Below are positions 16,479 through 24,103 of a stretch of 64,000 nucleotides of DNA, in pieces (positions within the stretch are counted from its first letter, which is position 1; each line of letters opens with the position of its first letter). The DNA comes from an uncultured Lachnospiraceae bacterium. Lineage in GTDB: Bacteria > Bacillota > Clostridia > Lachnospirales > Lachnospiraceae. The position numbers and the translations under genes are program-made. The DNA lies in the NCBI GenBank assembly GCA_902802515.1, contig CADCMM010000004.1, positions 1-64,000 on the forward strand, written 5' to 3'. The notes under the pieces were generated by a model. The model was not told where the DNA came from and did no database searches. It saw only the letters and a program-made list of their open reading frames with translations.

Positions 16479-17375
16479 TTATTCTTGCGTTTCTTCCGAA
16501 ACTATGATAGGCAGCGCCTTCGGCAGATTCTCTATCACTGCGTGACTATAACTGCCGCCATACTCTCCATCCGTTGTCCACGGCACTTCTTCCTCTGAGA
16601 AGAACTCAACCCGTGAGGTTTTAAATGAGATAATGTACGCGTTTCTGTCTCCATTCAGCAAAGCATTGATAATGCCCGGCCATTCAATAAAATTCTCCGG
16701 TTCCAAAATCAGCGTCACTTCAAATTCTCCATCATTCAGGGTCACATCCTGCCCCGTTATTCCCTTAAATCCTCCCACAGAATTAGAATTAGTAACCATT
16801 CCATAGAGGAATTTTCCCATTCCGGATTGTTCTCTGCTCTCATAGCGCATCTGCCAACTTTTTATACTGCTCAGACTCTTTACACCCTCCAGTAAATATG
16901 CCAGATGTCCCAGAGCATTCTTCACTTCCTGTTTCGTTTTGTAGGAAACCTCCGTAAACACCCCAAATGCCGCCACATAGACAAAGTAGTAATCTCCCAG
17001 TCTCCCCAGATCACATGGAAAAACAATACCGTTTCTAATTGTTTCCGCGGCATCCTGCATTTGCTTTGGAATGCCCAGACTGTTTCCGAAATCATTAGTA
17101 CTGCCCGCCGGAATATAACCCACAGGAGTAGGCCACCCTCCCTGCTGCAATCCTGTTGCCACCTCATTGAGCGTGCCGTCACCGCCGCTGCAGACAATCA
17201 CATCATATCTGCCCCCACATTCCCTGGCAACCTGTATCGCCTCCGAGGCTTTTTTGGTAGGATGAACTGTAATCTCGTAATCGTCCTTCCCGAGTTCCTC
17301 CAGAATATACGAAAGTTTTGTCCGAATCATTCCTTTTCCGGCCTTTGGATTATAAATAAAAAGCATTCTTCTCAT
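16479..17375 (-). CDS. Diacylglycerol/lipid kinase family protein (YegS/DgkB type)
   Basis: Cytoplasmic lipid kinase of 298 aa with the DAGK catalytic domain: FIYNPKAGKG near the N-terminus, the nucleotide-binding GGDGTLNEVATGL, and PAGSTNDFGNSLGIP. These are the key motifs of DgkB/YegS enzymes, which phosphorylate diacylglycerol or related lipids. The ATG at 17375 is preferred over the in-frame GTG at 17384, which overlaps the GGAG ribosome site. It follows a PAP2-family gene, suggesting paired phosphorylation and dephosphorylation of lipid intermediates. Confidence 0.88.
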   Translation of the reverse strand: MRRMLFIYNPKAGKGMIRTKLSYILEELGKDDYEITVHPTKKASEAIQVARECGGRYDVIVCSGGDGTLNEVATGLQQGGWPTPVGYIPAGSTNDFGNSLGIPKQMQDAAETIRNGIVFPCDLGRLGDYYFVYVAAFGVFTEVSYKTKQEVKNALGHLAYLLEGVKSLSSIKSWQMRYESREQSGMGKFLYGMVTNSNSVGGFKGITGQDVTLNDGEFEVTLILEPENFIEWPGIINALLNGDRNAYIISFKTSRVEFFSEEEVPWTTDGEYGGSYSHAVIENLPKALPIIVSEETQE

Positions 17376-17466
17376 TAGAGTCACACTCCACTATTAATGT
17401 CGCTGCAATTTATATAGTATATCATTGTCTCATTCCCGTATACAATAGTCCCGGCACAATCTTAAT

Positions 17467-18000
17467 TTATTCTTTAGATTTAGAGACCAAACGCAGAGCC
17501 GCCCAGCCGGAAAATAATCCGATTATAATCCCTCCAATGACATCTGTTGGATAGTGCACTCCTACATAAAGTCTGGAAAACGCAATGAGAACCGCCAAAA
17601 TCATGGCAGCGCTCCCGTAAACAGGCTTTAATCTCTTCAGGCAGACATAGGCTGCTGCAAAGGAGGCGCAGCTATGACCCGAGGGAAATGAATAATCCCA
17701 CTGCTTGCCTATTAGCAGAATAATCTGATCCGTAAAATCGTAGGGTCGGATCCTGGCTACTGAATTTTTTATTATTAAATTTGTGATCAGTGCACCGATC
17801 ATCAATGCGATCATCACGGCAATTCCGGTGCGGCGTGTTTTCTTAAACAGGAATAGCACAAGCCCCAGTACGATCCAGAACCACCCGGTATCCCCCAGAT
17901 GTGTGACGGCTTTCCAAAAACCTGTCCAGATATCTGACCGCAAGTTCTCCTGTATCCACAACAATATCGCTACGTCCATCTGTTGAATTATAGTTAGCAT
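17467..18000 (-). CDS. PAP2-family phosphatase (undecaprenyl-diphosphatase/phosphatidate phosphatase-like)
   Basis: Integral membrane phosphatase of 177 aa. The three PAP2 signatures are present: KNSVARIRPY (KX6RP), PSGHS and SRLYVGVHYPTD (SRX5HX3D). Five or six hydrophobic segments surround them, placing the active site outside the membrane. It lies 91 bases upstream of the lipid kinase on the same strand. The substrate (undecaprenyl-PP, PA or PGP) cannot be told from sequence. Confidence 0.88.
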   Translation of the reverse strand: MLTIIQQMDVAILLWIQENLRSDIWTGFWKAVTHLGDTGWFWIVLGLVLFLFKKTRRTGIAVMIALMIGALITNLIIKNSVARIRPYDFTDQIILLIGKQWDYSFPSGHSCASFAAAYVCLKRLKPVYGSAAMILAVLIAFSRLYVGVHYPTDVIGGIIIGLFSGWAALRLVSKSKE

Positions 18001-18166
18001 CTTAAAATCCCCCTCTACCCTTCTATCTCATAATTTATTTCTTCGCATCATCTCATTATTCCTCTTTAATGATTGCTATGGATTTATAAAGTGAATTGTA
18101 CTTGTTGTCGATCCCAAAGTCAACTAATACATTTTCCTTTAAATCAATATTTCCTCATATTTACCG

Positions 18167-18195
18167 TTGACAAATGTTACCACAGCGTGTATGGT
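18167..18195 (+). promoter_or_regulatory. Sigma-A promoter of mgtE
   Basis: TTGACA (18167-18172), 17 bases, TATGGT (18190-18195). It lies immediately upstream of the M-box. The transcript leader to mgtE would be about 570 bases long. Confidence 0.7.
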
Positions 18196-18213
18196 AGATA
18201 TGGAAGTCAAATA

Positions 18214-18366
18214 TATCGTTGATTCGGTAGGTGAGGCTACCGCAGTGGATATGGATTGCTGCCGCGAAGTTGTGGAGACACAATCAGAAGGTCAGCAGGT
18301 TGCGTCGTTTAAGGCGTGATCTAATGCAATTTCACGCCCTGCGATGCTAAAGCTTGAACGGTTCAC
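18214..18366 (+). promoter_or_regulatory. M-box (ykoK leader) Mg2+ riboswitch
   Basis: The conserved M-box landmarks occur in order: GGTAGGTGAGGCTACC, ATATGGATTGCTGCCGC, GGTCAGCAGGT and GCGATGCTAAAGCTTGAACG. P1 can form between ATCGTT (18215-18220) and AACGGT (18357-18362). In this family Mg2+ binding favours P1 and a downstream terminator. It precedes the magnesium transporter gene mgtE. Confidence 0.92.
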
Positions 18367-18381
18367 ATTTTTTTGTTGTGT

Positions 18382-18407
18382 ATCACTGTTCAGGCAGTGA
18401 TATTTTT
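18382..18407 (+). terminator. Riboswitch-controlled terminator of the mgtE leader
   Basis: ATCACTG (18382-18388) pairs with CAGTGAT (18395-18401), followed by ATTTTTATT. The 5' arm overlaps ACTGTTC (18385-18391), which can instead pair with GAACGGT (18356-18362), the 3' strand of the M-box P1. This gives a mutually exclusive antiterminator. Confidence 0.8.
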
Positions 18408-18575
18408 ATTGCATAAGCTCTCGTCAATGGGAGCAGAAAGAGCGCACTTGTGCGCACTCTTCTGCGGACATTTGACGAGGCAACAAGAATGAGCAAGCAG
18501 GTCGGTAGACCGGATTGCGAATTCTTGTAGAATTGCGAGAGTGCGAAGCACGGAGCAATTCGCAGCTTATGCAAT
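18408..18575. repeat. Cloverleaf-like structured element in the mgtE leader
   Basis: A 12-bp outer stem (ATTGCATAAGCT/AGCTTATGCAAT) encloses three successive hairpins: CTCGTCAA/TTGACGAG (18420-18479, itself holding GAGCGCAC/GTGCGCACTC), CAAGAAT/ATTCTTG (18484-18527, with GGTC/GACC inside) and GAATTGC/GCAATTC (18530-18561, with GTGC/GCAC inside). No ORF runs through it. It resembles a non-coding mini-element inserted after the riboswitch terminator, or a structured part of the leader RNA. Confidence 0.75.
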
Positions 18576-18612
18576 AAGCGCTTATATTTTGTATGTAGAA
18601 GGAGGCGAAATC

Positions 18613-18699
18613 ATGGACGCAGACAGTAGCGGCACGGCACAAGTTCCTATACGAATAACCGACGCAGTTTCTGCGTCTGTTTCGTCGTATATTACCTGA
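18613..18699 (+). CDS. Leader ORF upstream of mgtE, 28 codons
   Basis: A complete small ORF begins with an ideal ribosome site (GGAGG, seven bases before the ATG), starts MDADSSGTAQVPIR and ends SYIT before TGA. It is too short for normal gene finding. Its start region (GGACGCAGA) and a later hairpin (GACGCAG/CTGCGTC, 18661-18676) share complementary sequence, so translation could change leader folding. It ends 71 bases before mgtE. A role in Mg2+-dependent control is inferred from position only. Confidence 0.55.
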   Translation: MDADSSGTAQVPIRITDAVSASVSSYIT

Positions 18700-18770
18700 T
18701 ATTGTCGTGTCTTTACTTCTTATCAAACTTTCCGTTTTAGGAATAAACTTATAATAGGAGGAAAAGACCA

Positions 18771-20129
18771 ATGACCGATCCGTTAGAAACTTTAAAGACC
18801 AGCATTCAAACGCTGGCCGAATCCAAAAAATATGTTACTTTGCGTGATATCTTGTCAACTATGAATGCCGCTGACATTGCTTCCCTGTTTGAGGATAATA
18901 TGCCGGAGGAGATCATCCCACTGCTTTACCGCCTGCTCCCCAAAGAACTGGCAGCAGATACTTTTGTTGAAATGGACCCCGAGACACAGCAGCTGTTGAT
19001 TAAAGGGTTTTCCGACAATGAATTGAAAGAAGTAGTGGATGAGCTTTATGTAGATGACGCTGTAGACTTGGTGGAAGAAATGCCTGCTAACGTGGTGAAG
19101 CGTATTCTAAGTCAGGCTGATGCCGAGAAACGCCGGATGATCAATACGATCCTGAAATATCCGGAAGACTCAGCAGGAAGCATTATGACCACTGAGTTTG
19201 TGGAGCTTCGCCCTCACATGACGGTAGAAGATGCTATTCTGCACATCAGGCGCAGCGGTATTAATAAAGAAACCATCAACAACTGCTATGTCAGTTCCAA
19301 AGACCGTAAACTAATGGGTGTCGTGACGATCCGTCGGCTGATCCTGGCTGAGCCGGAAGAGACCATGGAAGAGTTGATGGAAGACAACATCATTTCCGTC
19401 AACACTATGGAAGACCAGGAAACAGTGGCACAGCAGTTCTCCAAGTACAATCTGATCGCCATGCCGGTAGTGGACGGAGAGAATCGTCTGGTGGGTATCG
19501 TTACCGTCGATGACGTTCTGGACGTTCTGGAAGAAGAGGTCACCGAGGATATCGAAAAAATGGCAGCTATCGTGCCTTCCGAAAAACCTTATTTCCGTCA
19601 GAGTATTTTTGATCTTTGGAAAAGCCGTATTCCCTGGCTGCTGTTATTGATGATCTCAGCCACCTTCACCGGTATTATCATCACCGGTTTTGAAGAATCT
19701 CTGGCAAAATTCGTTGTACTGACTGCCTACATTCCTATGCTGATGGACACTGGCGGAAACTCCGGCTCCCAGGCTTCTGTAACTATCATCCGGGGAATTT
19801 CACTGAACGAAATAGAATTCAAAGATATTTTTCGAGTTATGTGGAAAGAGATTCGTGTGGCTTTGATGTGCGGAGCTACGCTGGCTGTTTGCAACTTTGC
19901 CAAGTTGCTGCTCTTTGACCGCCTGACCATACTGGTGGCTCTGACGATCTGCCTTACATTGGTTGTGACCGTGTTTATTGCCAAACTTGTAGGCTGCACG
20001 CTCCCGTTGATCGCTTATCGCCTGGGCTTCGATCCAGCCGTCATGGCGAGTCCGTTCATCACTACCATCGTTGATGCCATTTCTCTGCTGGTGTACTTCC
20101 AGTTCGCCACCAGACTGCTTGGCTTGTAA
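18771..20129 (+). CDS. mgtE: Magnesium transporter MgtE
   Basis: Mg2+ channel of 452 aa. An acidic superhelical N domain (MPEEIIPLLYRLLPKELAAD) is followed by PEDSAGSIMTTEFVELRP, which leads into a CBS pair (up to VDDVLDVLEEEVTEDIEKMA), and then five membrane helices with MLMDTGGNSGSQASVTIIRG, the pore-helix signature. The cytosolic domains sense intracellular Mg2+ and close the pore. The ribosome site is AGGAGG. Transcription is controlled by the M-box upstream. Confidence 0.95.
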   Translation: MTDPLETLKTSIQTLAESKKYVTLRDILSTMNAADIASLFEDNMPEEIIPLLYRLLPKELAADTFVEMDPETQQLLIKGFSDNELKEVVDELYVDDAVDLVEEMPANVVKRILSQADAEKRRMINTILKYPEDSAGSIMTTEFVELRPHMTVEDAILHIRRSGINKETINNCYVSSKDRKLMGVVTIRRLILAEPEETMEELMEDNIISVNTMEDQETVAQQFSKYNLIAMPVVDGENRLVGIVTVDDVLDVLEEEVTEDIEKMAAIVPSEKPYFRQSIFDLWKSRIPWLLLLMISATFTGIIITGFEESLAKFVVLTAYIPMLMDTGGNSGSQASVTIIRGISLNEIEFKDIFRVMWKEIRVALMCGATLAVCNFAKLLLFDRLTILVALTICLTLVVTVFIAKLVGCTLPLIAYRLGFDPAVMASPFITTIVDAISLLVYFQFATRLLGL

Positions 20130-20169
20130 CTTAATGATTAGGAATCAATAGATTTTAAAAGAACTTAAA

Positions 20170-20440
20170 ACAGGCTGTCGTGCGAAACATATAACGTAAA
20201 AATATATCTTTCTGAGAGCCTCGTCATGCGTTTTGTATCGTCACGCGCGCTTCGCGCACCTGACAGGTCGTCGGCATCATTCCAATGACACTACGTGTCA
20301 GGATGCCTCCTCGTTGGTACTTCCTGGCTGCAAGCCTATGCGCAGCAGGCTGGTTAGTAACCATTACGCAGGACGGGCAGCGAAAGCGTTCTTCAGAAAG
20401 ATATATTTATACTGTATAATGTTTCGTGGGGCAGCCCGTT
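20170..20440. repeat. Bidirectional terminator stem with a structured repeat nested in its loop
   Basis: The outer stem pairs 20173-20215 with 20393-20436 (GGCTG...CGAAACAT / ATGTTTCG...CAGCC, then AAATATATCTTTCTGA / TCAGAAAGATATATTT). It lies between convergent mgtE and amt. Inside, 20235-20319 aligns with the 7261-7470 repeats: GTATCG(G/T)CACGCGC, a hairpin, CAGGTCG-TCGGC, then a nested stem. Here the stems are GCGC-TTC-GCGC, GGCATC/GATGCC and TGACAC/GTGTCA, different bases but the same pairing. A further stem AGCCT/AGGCT is near 20330-20350. This non-coding gap holds nothing else. Confidence 0.8.
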
Positions 20441-20444
20441 AAAA

Positions 20445-22202
20445 TTATTCTACATCCTGAAGGGCATCGTAGTCTTCTTCTCCGGTACGCACTTTTACAA
20501 CTTTCTGTACATTGTATACGAAGATCTTTCCGTCTCCGATATGCCCCGTATACAGAGCTTTTTTAGCTGTCTCAATTACATCTGCTACCGGGATCTTGCT
20601 GACGATCACTTCTATCTTGATCTTCGGAAGCAGTGTGGTATCCATCTCAACTCCTCGATATTTCTCGCCTGCGCCTTTCTGAATGCCGCATCCCATTACC
20701 TGCGTTACAGTCATCCCCGTCACACCCAGCTTGTTCAAAGCGTTCTTCAGTCGGTCATATCTGGAAAGTTTTGCAACGATAACCACCTTGTGGATACCAG
20801 TATCCAGTTCTGCAGGAGCAGCCGTCACAGGCACTGCCGCATTCTTCTGAACATCACTTGCCTTTGCGTAATCATTCTCTCCAAGATCTGTGTTTTCGTT
20901 GACATTCATGGTAGCATCCGTAACATCCATAATGCTAAAGCCGGCATAGGCTGATGCAAGACCGTGTTCCATGGAGTCCAGGCCAACCACTTCTTCTTCT
21001 TCCGTTACCCGAAGACCGATTGTCTTATCAATCAGTTTAAATACGATCGTCATGGTCACTGCAGTCCATGCCAGTACTGCAAACATACCAATTAACTGAA
21101 TTCTCAGCTGTCCGAAACCTCCACCATAGAACAGACCATCAATGGTACACTCCGGAGCTGTGGAAGTGGCAAACAGACCAACCGCGATGGTTCCCCAGAT
21201 ACCATTGCAGCAGTGAACTGCCACCGCGCCTACCGGATCGTCCACATGGATTACATTGTCACAGAACCATACTCCAAATACCACCAGAAGTCCGGCCACC
21301 ACACCAATGATAATGGAACCTGTTGCGTCCACCACATCACAGGGCGCAGTGATCGCTACCAGACCGGCCAGAGACGCGTTCAGACACATGGAAACGTCCG
21401 GCTTTCCATATTTGATCCAGGTAAAGATCATACAAACTACGGTAGCTACCGCCGGGGCAATCGTAGTAGCCATGAATACGGAAGCCAGCTGCGGACCTGT
21501 CACACAGGCAGCACCGTTAAATCCATACCAGCCAAACCAAAGAATAAAGCATCCCAAAGCGCCAATCACAATGTTATGGCCAGGAATTGCATGTACCTTT
21601 GTAATTTTACCATTTTCGTCTTTTGTGAATTTGCCAATACGCGAGCCTTCCATAGCTGCTCCGATGAGAGCTGTGAGACCACCCATCATATGTATTACAC
21701 AGGAACCGGCAAAATCATGGAAACCTCTGGCTGCCAGCCAGCCACCGCCCCAGATCCAGTGAGCTTCAATAGGATAAATCACCAGCGAGATCACTGCAGA
21801 ATAAATACAGTAAGATAAAAATTTTGTTCTCTCTGCCATAGCCCCTGACACGATAGTCGCTGCTGTGGCACAAAATACCAGATTGAATACAAAATTAGAC
21901 CAGTCAAAATTTGAATAGTCACTGAAAATTCCCAAAGTCGGAATTCCCACAAAACCGCCCAGGGTATCCTCTCCCAGCATCAGTCCAAATCCCAGGATGA
22001 TAAACACGCAGGTACCGATGCAAAAATCCATCAGGTTCTTCATAATGATGTTACCGGCATTCTTCGCCCTGGTAAATCCAGTCTCTACCATGGCAAACCC
22101 GGCCTGCATGAAAAACACCAGTGCCGCGCCGATCAAAAACCAGATAGCAAACACTTCACTGCCAACCGCCTCTTGAATTGCTGTCAAAACTTCTTGCGTC
22201 AT
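20445..22202 (-). CDS. Ammonium transporter fused to a PII signalling domain (Amt-GlnB)
   Basis: 585 aa. Residues 1 to about 440 are an 11-helix Amt/Rh ammonium channel (FMQAGFAMVETGFTRAKNAG, HMMGGLTALIGA, GFNGAACVTGPQ, DPVGAVAVHCCNGIWGT). After a polar linker, residues about 470-580 form a complete PII domain (KLGVTGMTVTQVMGCG, GEKYRGVEMDTTLLPKIKIE, YTGHIGDGKIFVY). The T-loop Tyr used for uridylylation in enteric GlnB is replaced by Met. Fusion of transporter and regulator puts the pore plug in cis. A separate amtB-glnK pair is the usual arrangement. Confidence 0.93.
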   Translation of the reverse strand: MTQEVLTAIQEAVGSEVFAIWFLIGAALVFFMQAGFAMVETGFTRAKNAGNIIMKNLMDFCIGTCVFIILGFGLMLGEDTLGGFVGIPTLGIFSDYSNFDWSNFVFNLVFCATAATIVSGAMAERTKFLSYCIYSAVISLVIYPIEAHWIWGGGWLAARGFHDFAGSCVIHMMGGLTALIGAAMEGSRIGKFTKDENGKITKVHAIPGHNIVIGALGCFILWFGWYGFNGAACVTGPQLASVFMATTIAPAVATVVCMIFTWIKYGKPDVSMCLNASLAGLVAITAPCDVVDATGSIIIGVVAGLLVVFGVWFCDNVIHVDDPVGAVAVHCCNGIWGTIAVGLFATSTAPECTIDGLFYGGGFGQLRIQLIGMFAVLAWTAVTMTIVFKLIDKTIGLRVTEEEEVVGLDSMEHGLASAYAGFSIMDVTDATMNVNENTDLGENDYAKASDVQKNAAVPVTAAPAELDTGIHKVVIVAKLSRYDRLKNALNKLGVTGMTVTQVMGCGIQKGAGEKYRGVEMDTTLLPKIKIEVIVSKIPVADVIETAKKALYTGHIGDGKIFVYNVQKVVKVRTGEEDYDALQDVE

Positions 22203-22225
22203 AATTTTTCCTCCTCATAGAAAAG

Positions 22226-22257
22226 AGGCGCTCTTGGGATACTTCCCAAAAGCGCCT
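22226..22257 (-). promoter_or_regulatory. Leader hairpin upstream of the Amt-PII gene
   Basis: Stem AGGCGCTTTTGGG/CCCAAGAGCGCCT with a six-base loop, followed on the minus strand by TCTTTTC and then the GAGGAGG ribosome site. It could be an attenuator in the mRNA leader. A nitrogen-linked regulator for it cannot be named from sequence. Confidence 0.55.
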
Positions 22258-22274
22258 TTGCTTTTACTTGTCAA

Positions 22275-22303
22275 AGTGTATAGCGAATAAAAGAAAAAGT
22301 CAA
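22275..22303 (-). promoter_or_regulatory. Promoter of the Amt-PII gene
   Basis: Minus strand TTGACT (22298-22303), 17 bases, TACACT (22275-22280). It places the leader hairpin at the 5' end of the message. Confidence 0.6.
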
Positions 22304-22407
22304 TCTATTTTACACTTTTCTTAAGATTCGAAAAATTTTACCGCTTTCAGCTATATTTAATTAACAAATTGAATGGTTATAATTATCGGAAGATGTATCA
22401 TTGTCGC

Positions 22408-23148
22408 TTACTCAAAGCGTACGATCTCCCGTTTTAATCTGCCGATGATCTTTTTTTCCAGTCTGGATATGTAGGATTGGGAAATTCCCAGCATATCTGC
22501 CACCTCTTTTTGTGTCTTCTCCTCTCCGTCCCTGGTGTTGATGCCAAATCGAAGCTGTACGATCATCCGCTCCCGGTCCGACAACTTGGAAATCGCCTTG
22601 CTTAGCACTTTATGTTCCGCTTCCGTCTCCATATCTTTATAGATCACATCTTCATCTGTTCCCAGGATATCGGAGAGCAACAATTCATTTCCATCCCAAT
22701 CTACATTCAGCGGTTCATCAATAGAGACCTCCATCTTGGTTTTACTGTTCCGCCTGAGATACATCAGGATTTCGTTTTCTATACAGCGGGAGGCATAGGT
22801 CGCCAGCTTGATGTTTTTTCCCGGATTAAAAGTGTTAATTGCTTTAATCAGTCCGATGGTGCCAATGGAGATCAAATCCTCTACCCCCACCCCCGTATTG
22901 TCAAATTTTTTTGCTATGTACACTACCAATCTCAGATTATGCTCGATCAGGGATGCCCGCGCTTTTCCATCCAGTGTTGTCCCAAGATCAGCGATCATCC
23001 TGCTCTCCTGTTCCGCATCCAGTGGTGCCGGCAAAACCTCTGCTCCTCCGATATAATGTGTCTCGTTCGGCTTTGGAAACAGGAATCCTCCAAAACTGTT
23101 CATAATATGAAACTGAAATTGATTCGGTACGACTACCTTTGCTACCAT
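22408..23148 (-). CDS. sigE: Sporulation sigma factor SigE (pro-sigma-E)
   Basis: Mother-cell sigma factor, 246 aa. The N-terminus (about 30 residues, with the hydrophobic stretch [12 protein letters not shown]) is in the position of the pro-sequence removed by SpoIIGA. Region 2 reads [37 protein letters not shown] and [20 protein letters not shown]. Region 4 has [14 protein letters not shown] and a helix-turn-helix ([20 protein letters not shown]). It lies 29 bases after spoIIGA. sigG, which often follows, is not present here. Confidence 0.95.
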   Translation of the reverse strand: MVAKVVVPNQFQFHIMNSFGGFLFPKPNETHYIGGAEVLPAPLDAEQESRMIADLGTTLDGKARASLIEHNLRLVVYIAKKFDNTGVGVEDLISIGTIGLIKAINTFNPGKNIKLATYASRCIENEILMYLRRNSKTKMEVSIDEPLNVDWDGNELLLSDILGTDEDVIYKDMETEAEHKVLSKAISKLSDRERMIVQLRFGINTRDGEEKTQKEVADMLGISQSYISRLEKKIIGRLKREIVRFE

Positions 23149-23177
23149 TAATTATCCTCCCTGCTGTCTGTTTTGTC

Positions 23178-23990
23178 TTACATTTTCTCACTGCGCCGCA
23201 TCGCGTGCAGAGGATTTATAATGACCTGATACCGGCCGTAAGCACTCAGTTTTTCCTTGCTGACGGCCAGTATCGGACGCATAATCCTGATTTCTTCTCC
23301 CTTGTAATTTATCTGCATCGCATCAATTACCATACCCATCATCCATCCACTCTCTGTTCCTATGGCATGGTATGGAATATACAGATATCCCTTTTCTTCC
23401 TTTTGTATCTGTTCAAAACGAGGCATCTTTACCGCTTCTTCCAACTCCAGGATACTCACCGGACGCCCGGTCAATGGCTCCGTCAGATGATTGCCCGTAT
23501 CAATCAGCCCTGTCAGCTTCCATCTGCTCCCCTGATCTTCCAGAGTAATTTCGGCCCGGTATTCCCCCAGTGCCATACGTTGCCTCCATCTTCCCATCAG
23601 GATATCTATAACCGCGTAGGTCAAAGCCGCTGCCAGAAGCACCGGTGGTTCCCATATAGAAAAAATAATCTGAAATATCCCTCCAAAAAACGCTGTCGCC
23701 ATCAACAGAAAAACTATGCATTTCCACACCGTTTTCCGATCACGGATGCGCATACCCACAACGACGGCACTCAAAATCGGCACACCAGCGGCGGCAATGT
23801 CCCTCACGAGCCCACTTTCCGGACGAAAAAAAATAACTGCGCACAAGGCGGCAGCTCCCATTCCAGATGTCAGCCATATTCGTTTCCAGGATATCTCAAT
23901 ATCCATGATTTTTCCGCACACCTTCAGCAGCAGTGCCAATACCAGAACATTCTCAATAAACAGCTGGTCTATGTAGATTTCATAGTACAA
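23178..23990 (-). CDS. spoIIGA: Sigma-E processing peptidase SpoIIGA
   Basis: Membrane-bound aspartic protease that cleaves pro-sigma-E. The N-terminal half has about five hydrophobic helices. The C-terminal half has the catalytic motif GLIDTGNHLTEPLTGRPV. I choose the TTG at 23990 (LYYEIYIDQLF) because GGGGGTG lies just upstream and the family begins at about this point. The nearest in-frame alternative upstream would overlap the promoter leader. Length is then 270 aa. It pairs with sigE downstream. Confidence 0.9.
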   Translation of the reverse strand: MYYEIYIDQLFIENVLVLALLLKVCGKIMDIEISWKRIWLTSGMGAAALCAVIFFRPESGLVRDIAAAGVPILSAVVVGMRIRDRKTVWKCIVFLLMATAFFGGIFQIIFSIWEPPVLLAAALTYAVIDILMGRWRQRMALGEYRAEITLEDQGSRWKLTGLIDTGNHLTEPLTGRPVSILELEEAVKMPRFEQIQKEEKGYLYIPYHAIGTESGWMMGMVIDAMQINYKGEEIRIMRPILAVSKEKLSAYGRYQVIINPLHAMRRSEKM

Positions 23991-24034
23991 AAAACACCCC
24001 CTGTGGCTGTCTGCGATCAACTTTTGCTACTCAC

Positions 24035-24069
24035 AGTATAGCCCACAGAGGGTATCTTTTTTTGTCAAA
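24035..24069 (-). promoter_or_regulatory. spoIIG-type promoter: 22-bp spacer with an overlapping Spo0A-like box
   Basis: Minus strand TTGACA (24063-24068) and TATACT (24035-24040) are separated by exactly 22 bases. The -35 is overlapped by TTTGTCAAAA, whose TGTCAAA core differs by one base from the Spo0A box TGTCGAA. In Bacillus subtilis the spoIIG operon uses a sigma-A promoter with the same 22-bp spacing, activated by Spo0A. The leader to spoIIGA is about 38 bases. Confidence 0.7.
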
Positions 24070-24103
24070 ACGGCGCTGAAACTCCTGTTTTTTATCCGAT
24101 GTT

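Noticed and set aside
18424..18771. Minus-strand ORF across the mgtE leader
   Set aside because: It reads through the structured element and the leader ORF and has no ribosome site or recognisable sequence.
22226..22257. ANTAR-type two-hairpin antitermination site before the amt gene
   Set aside because: Only one hairpin is present, and its loop AAGTAT lacks the conserved G at position four.
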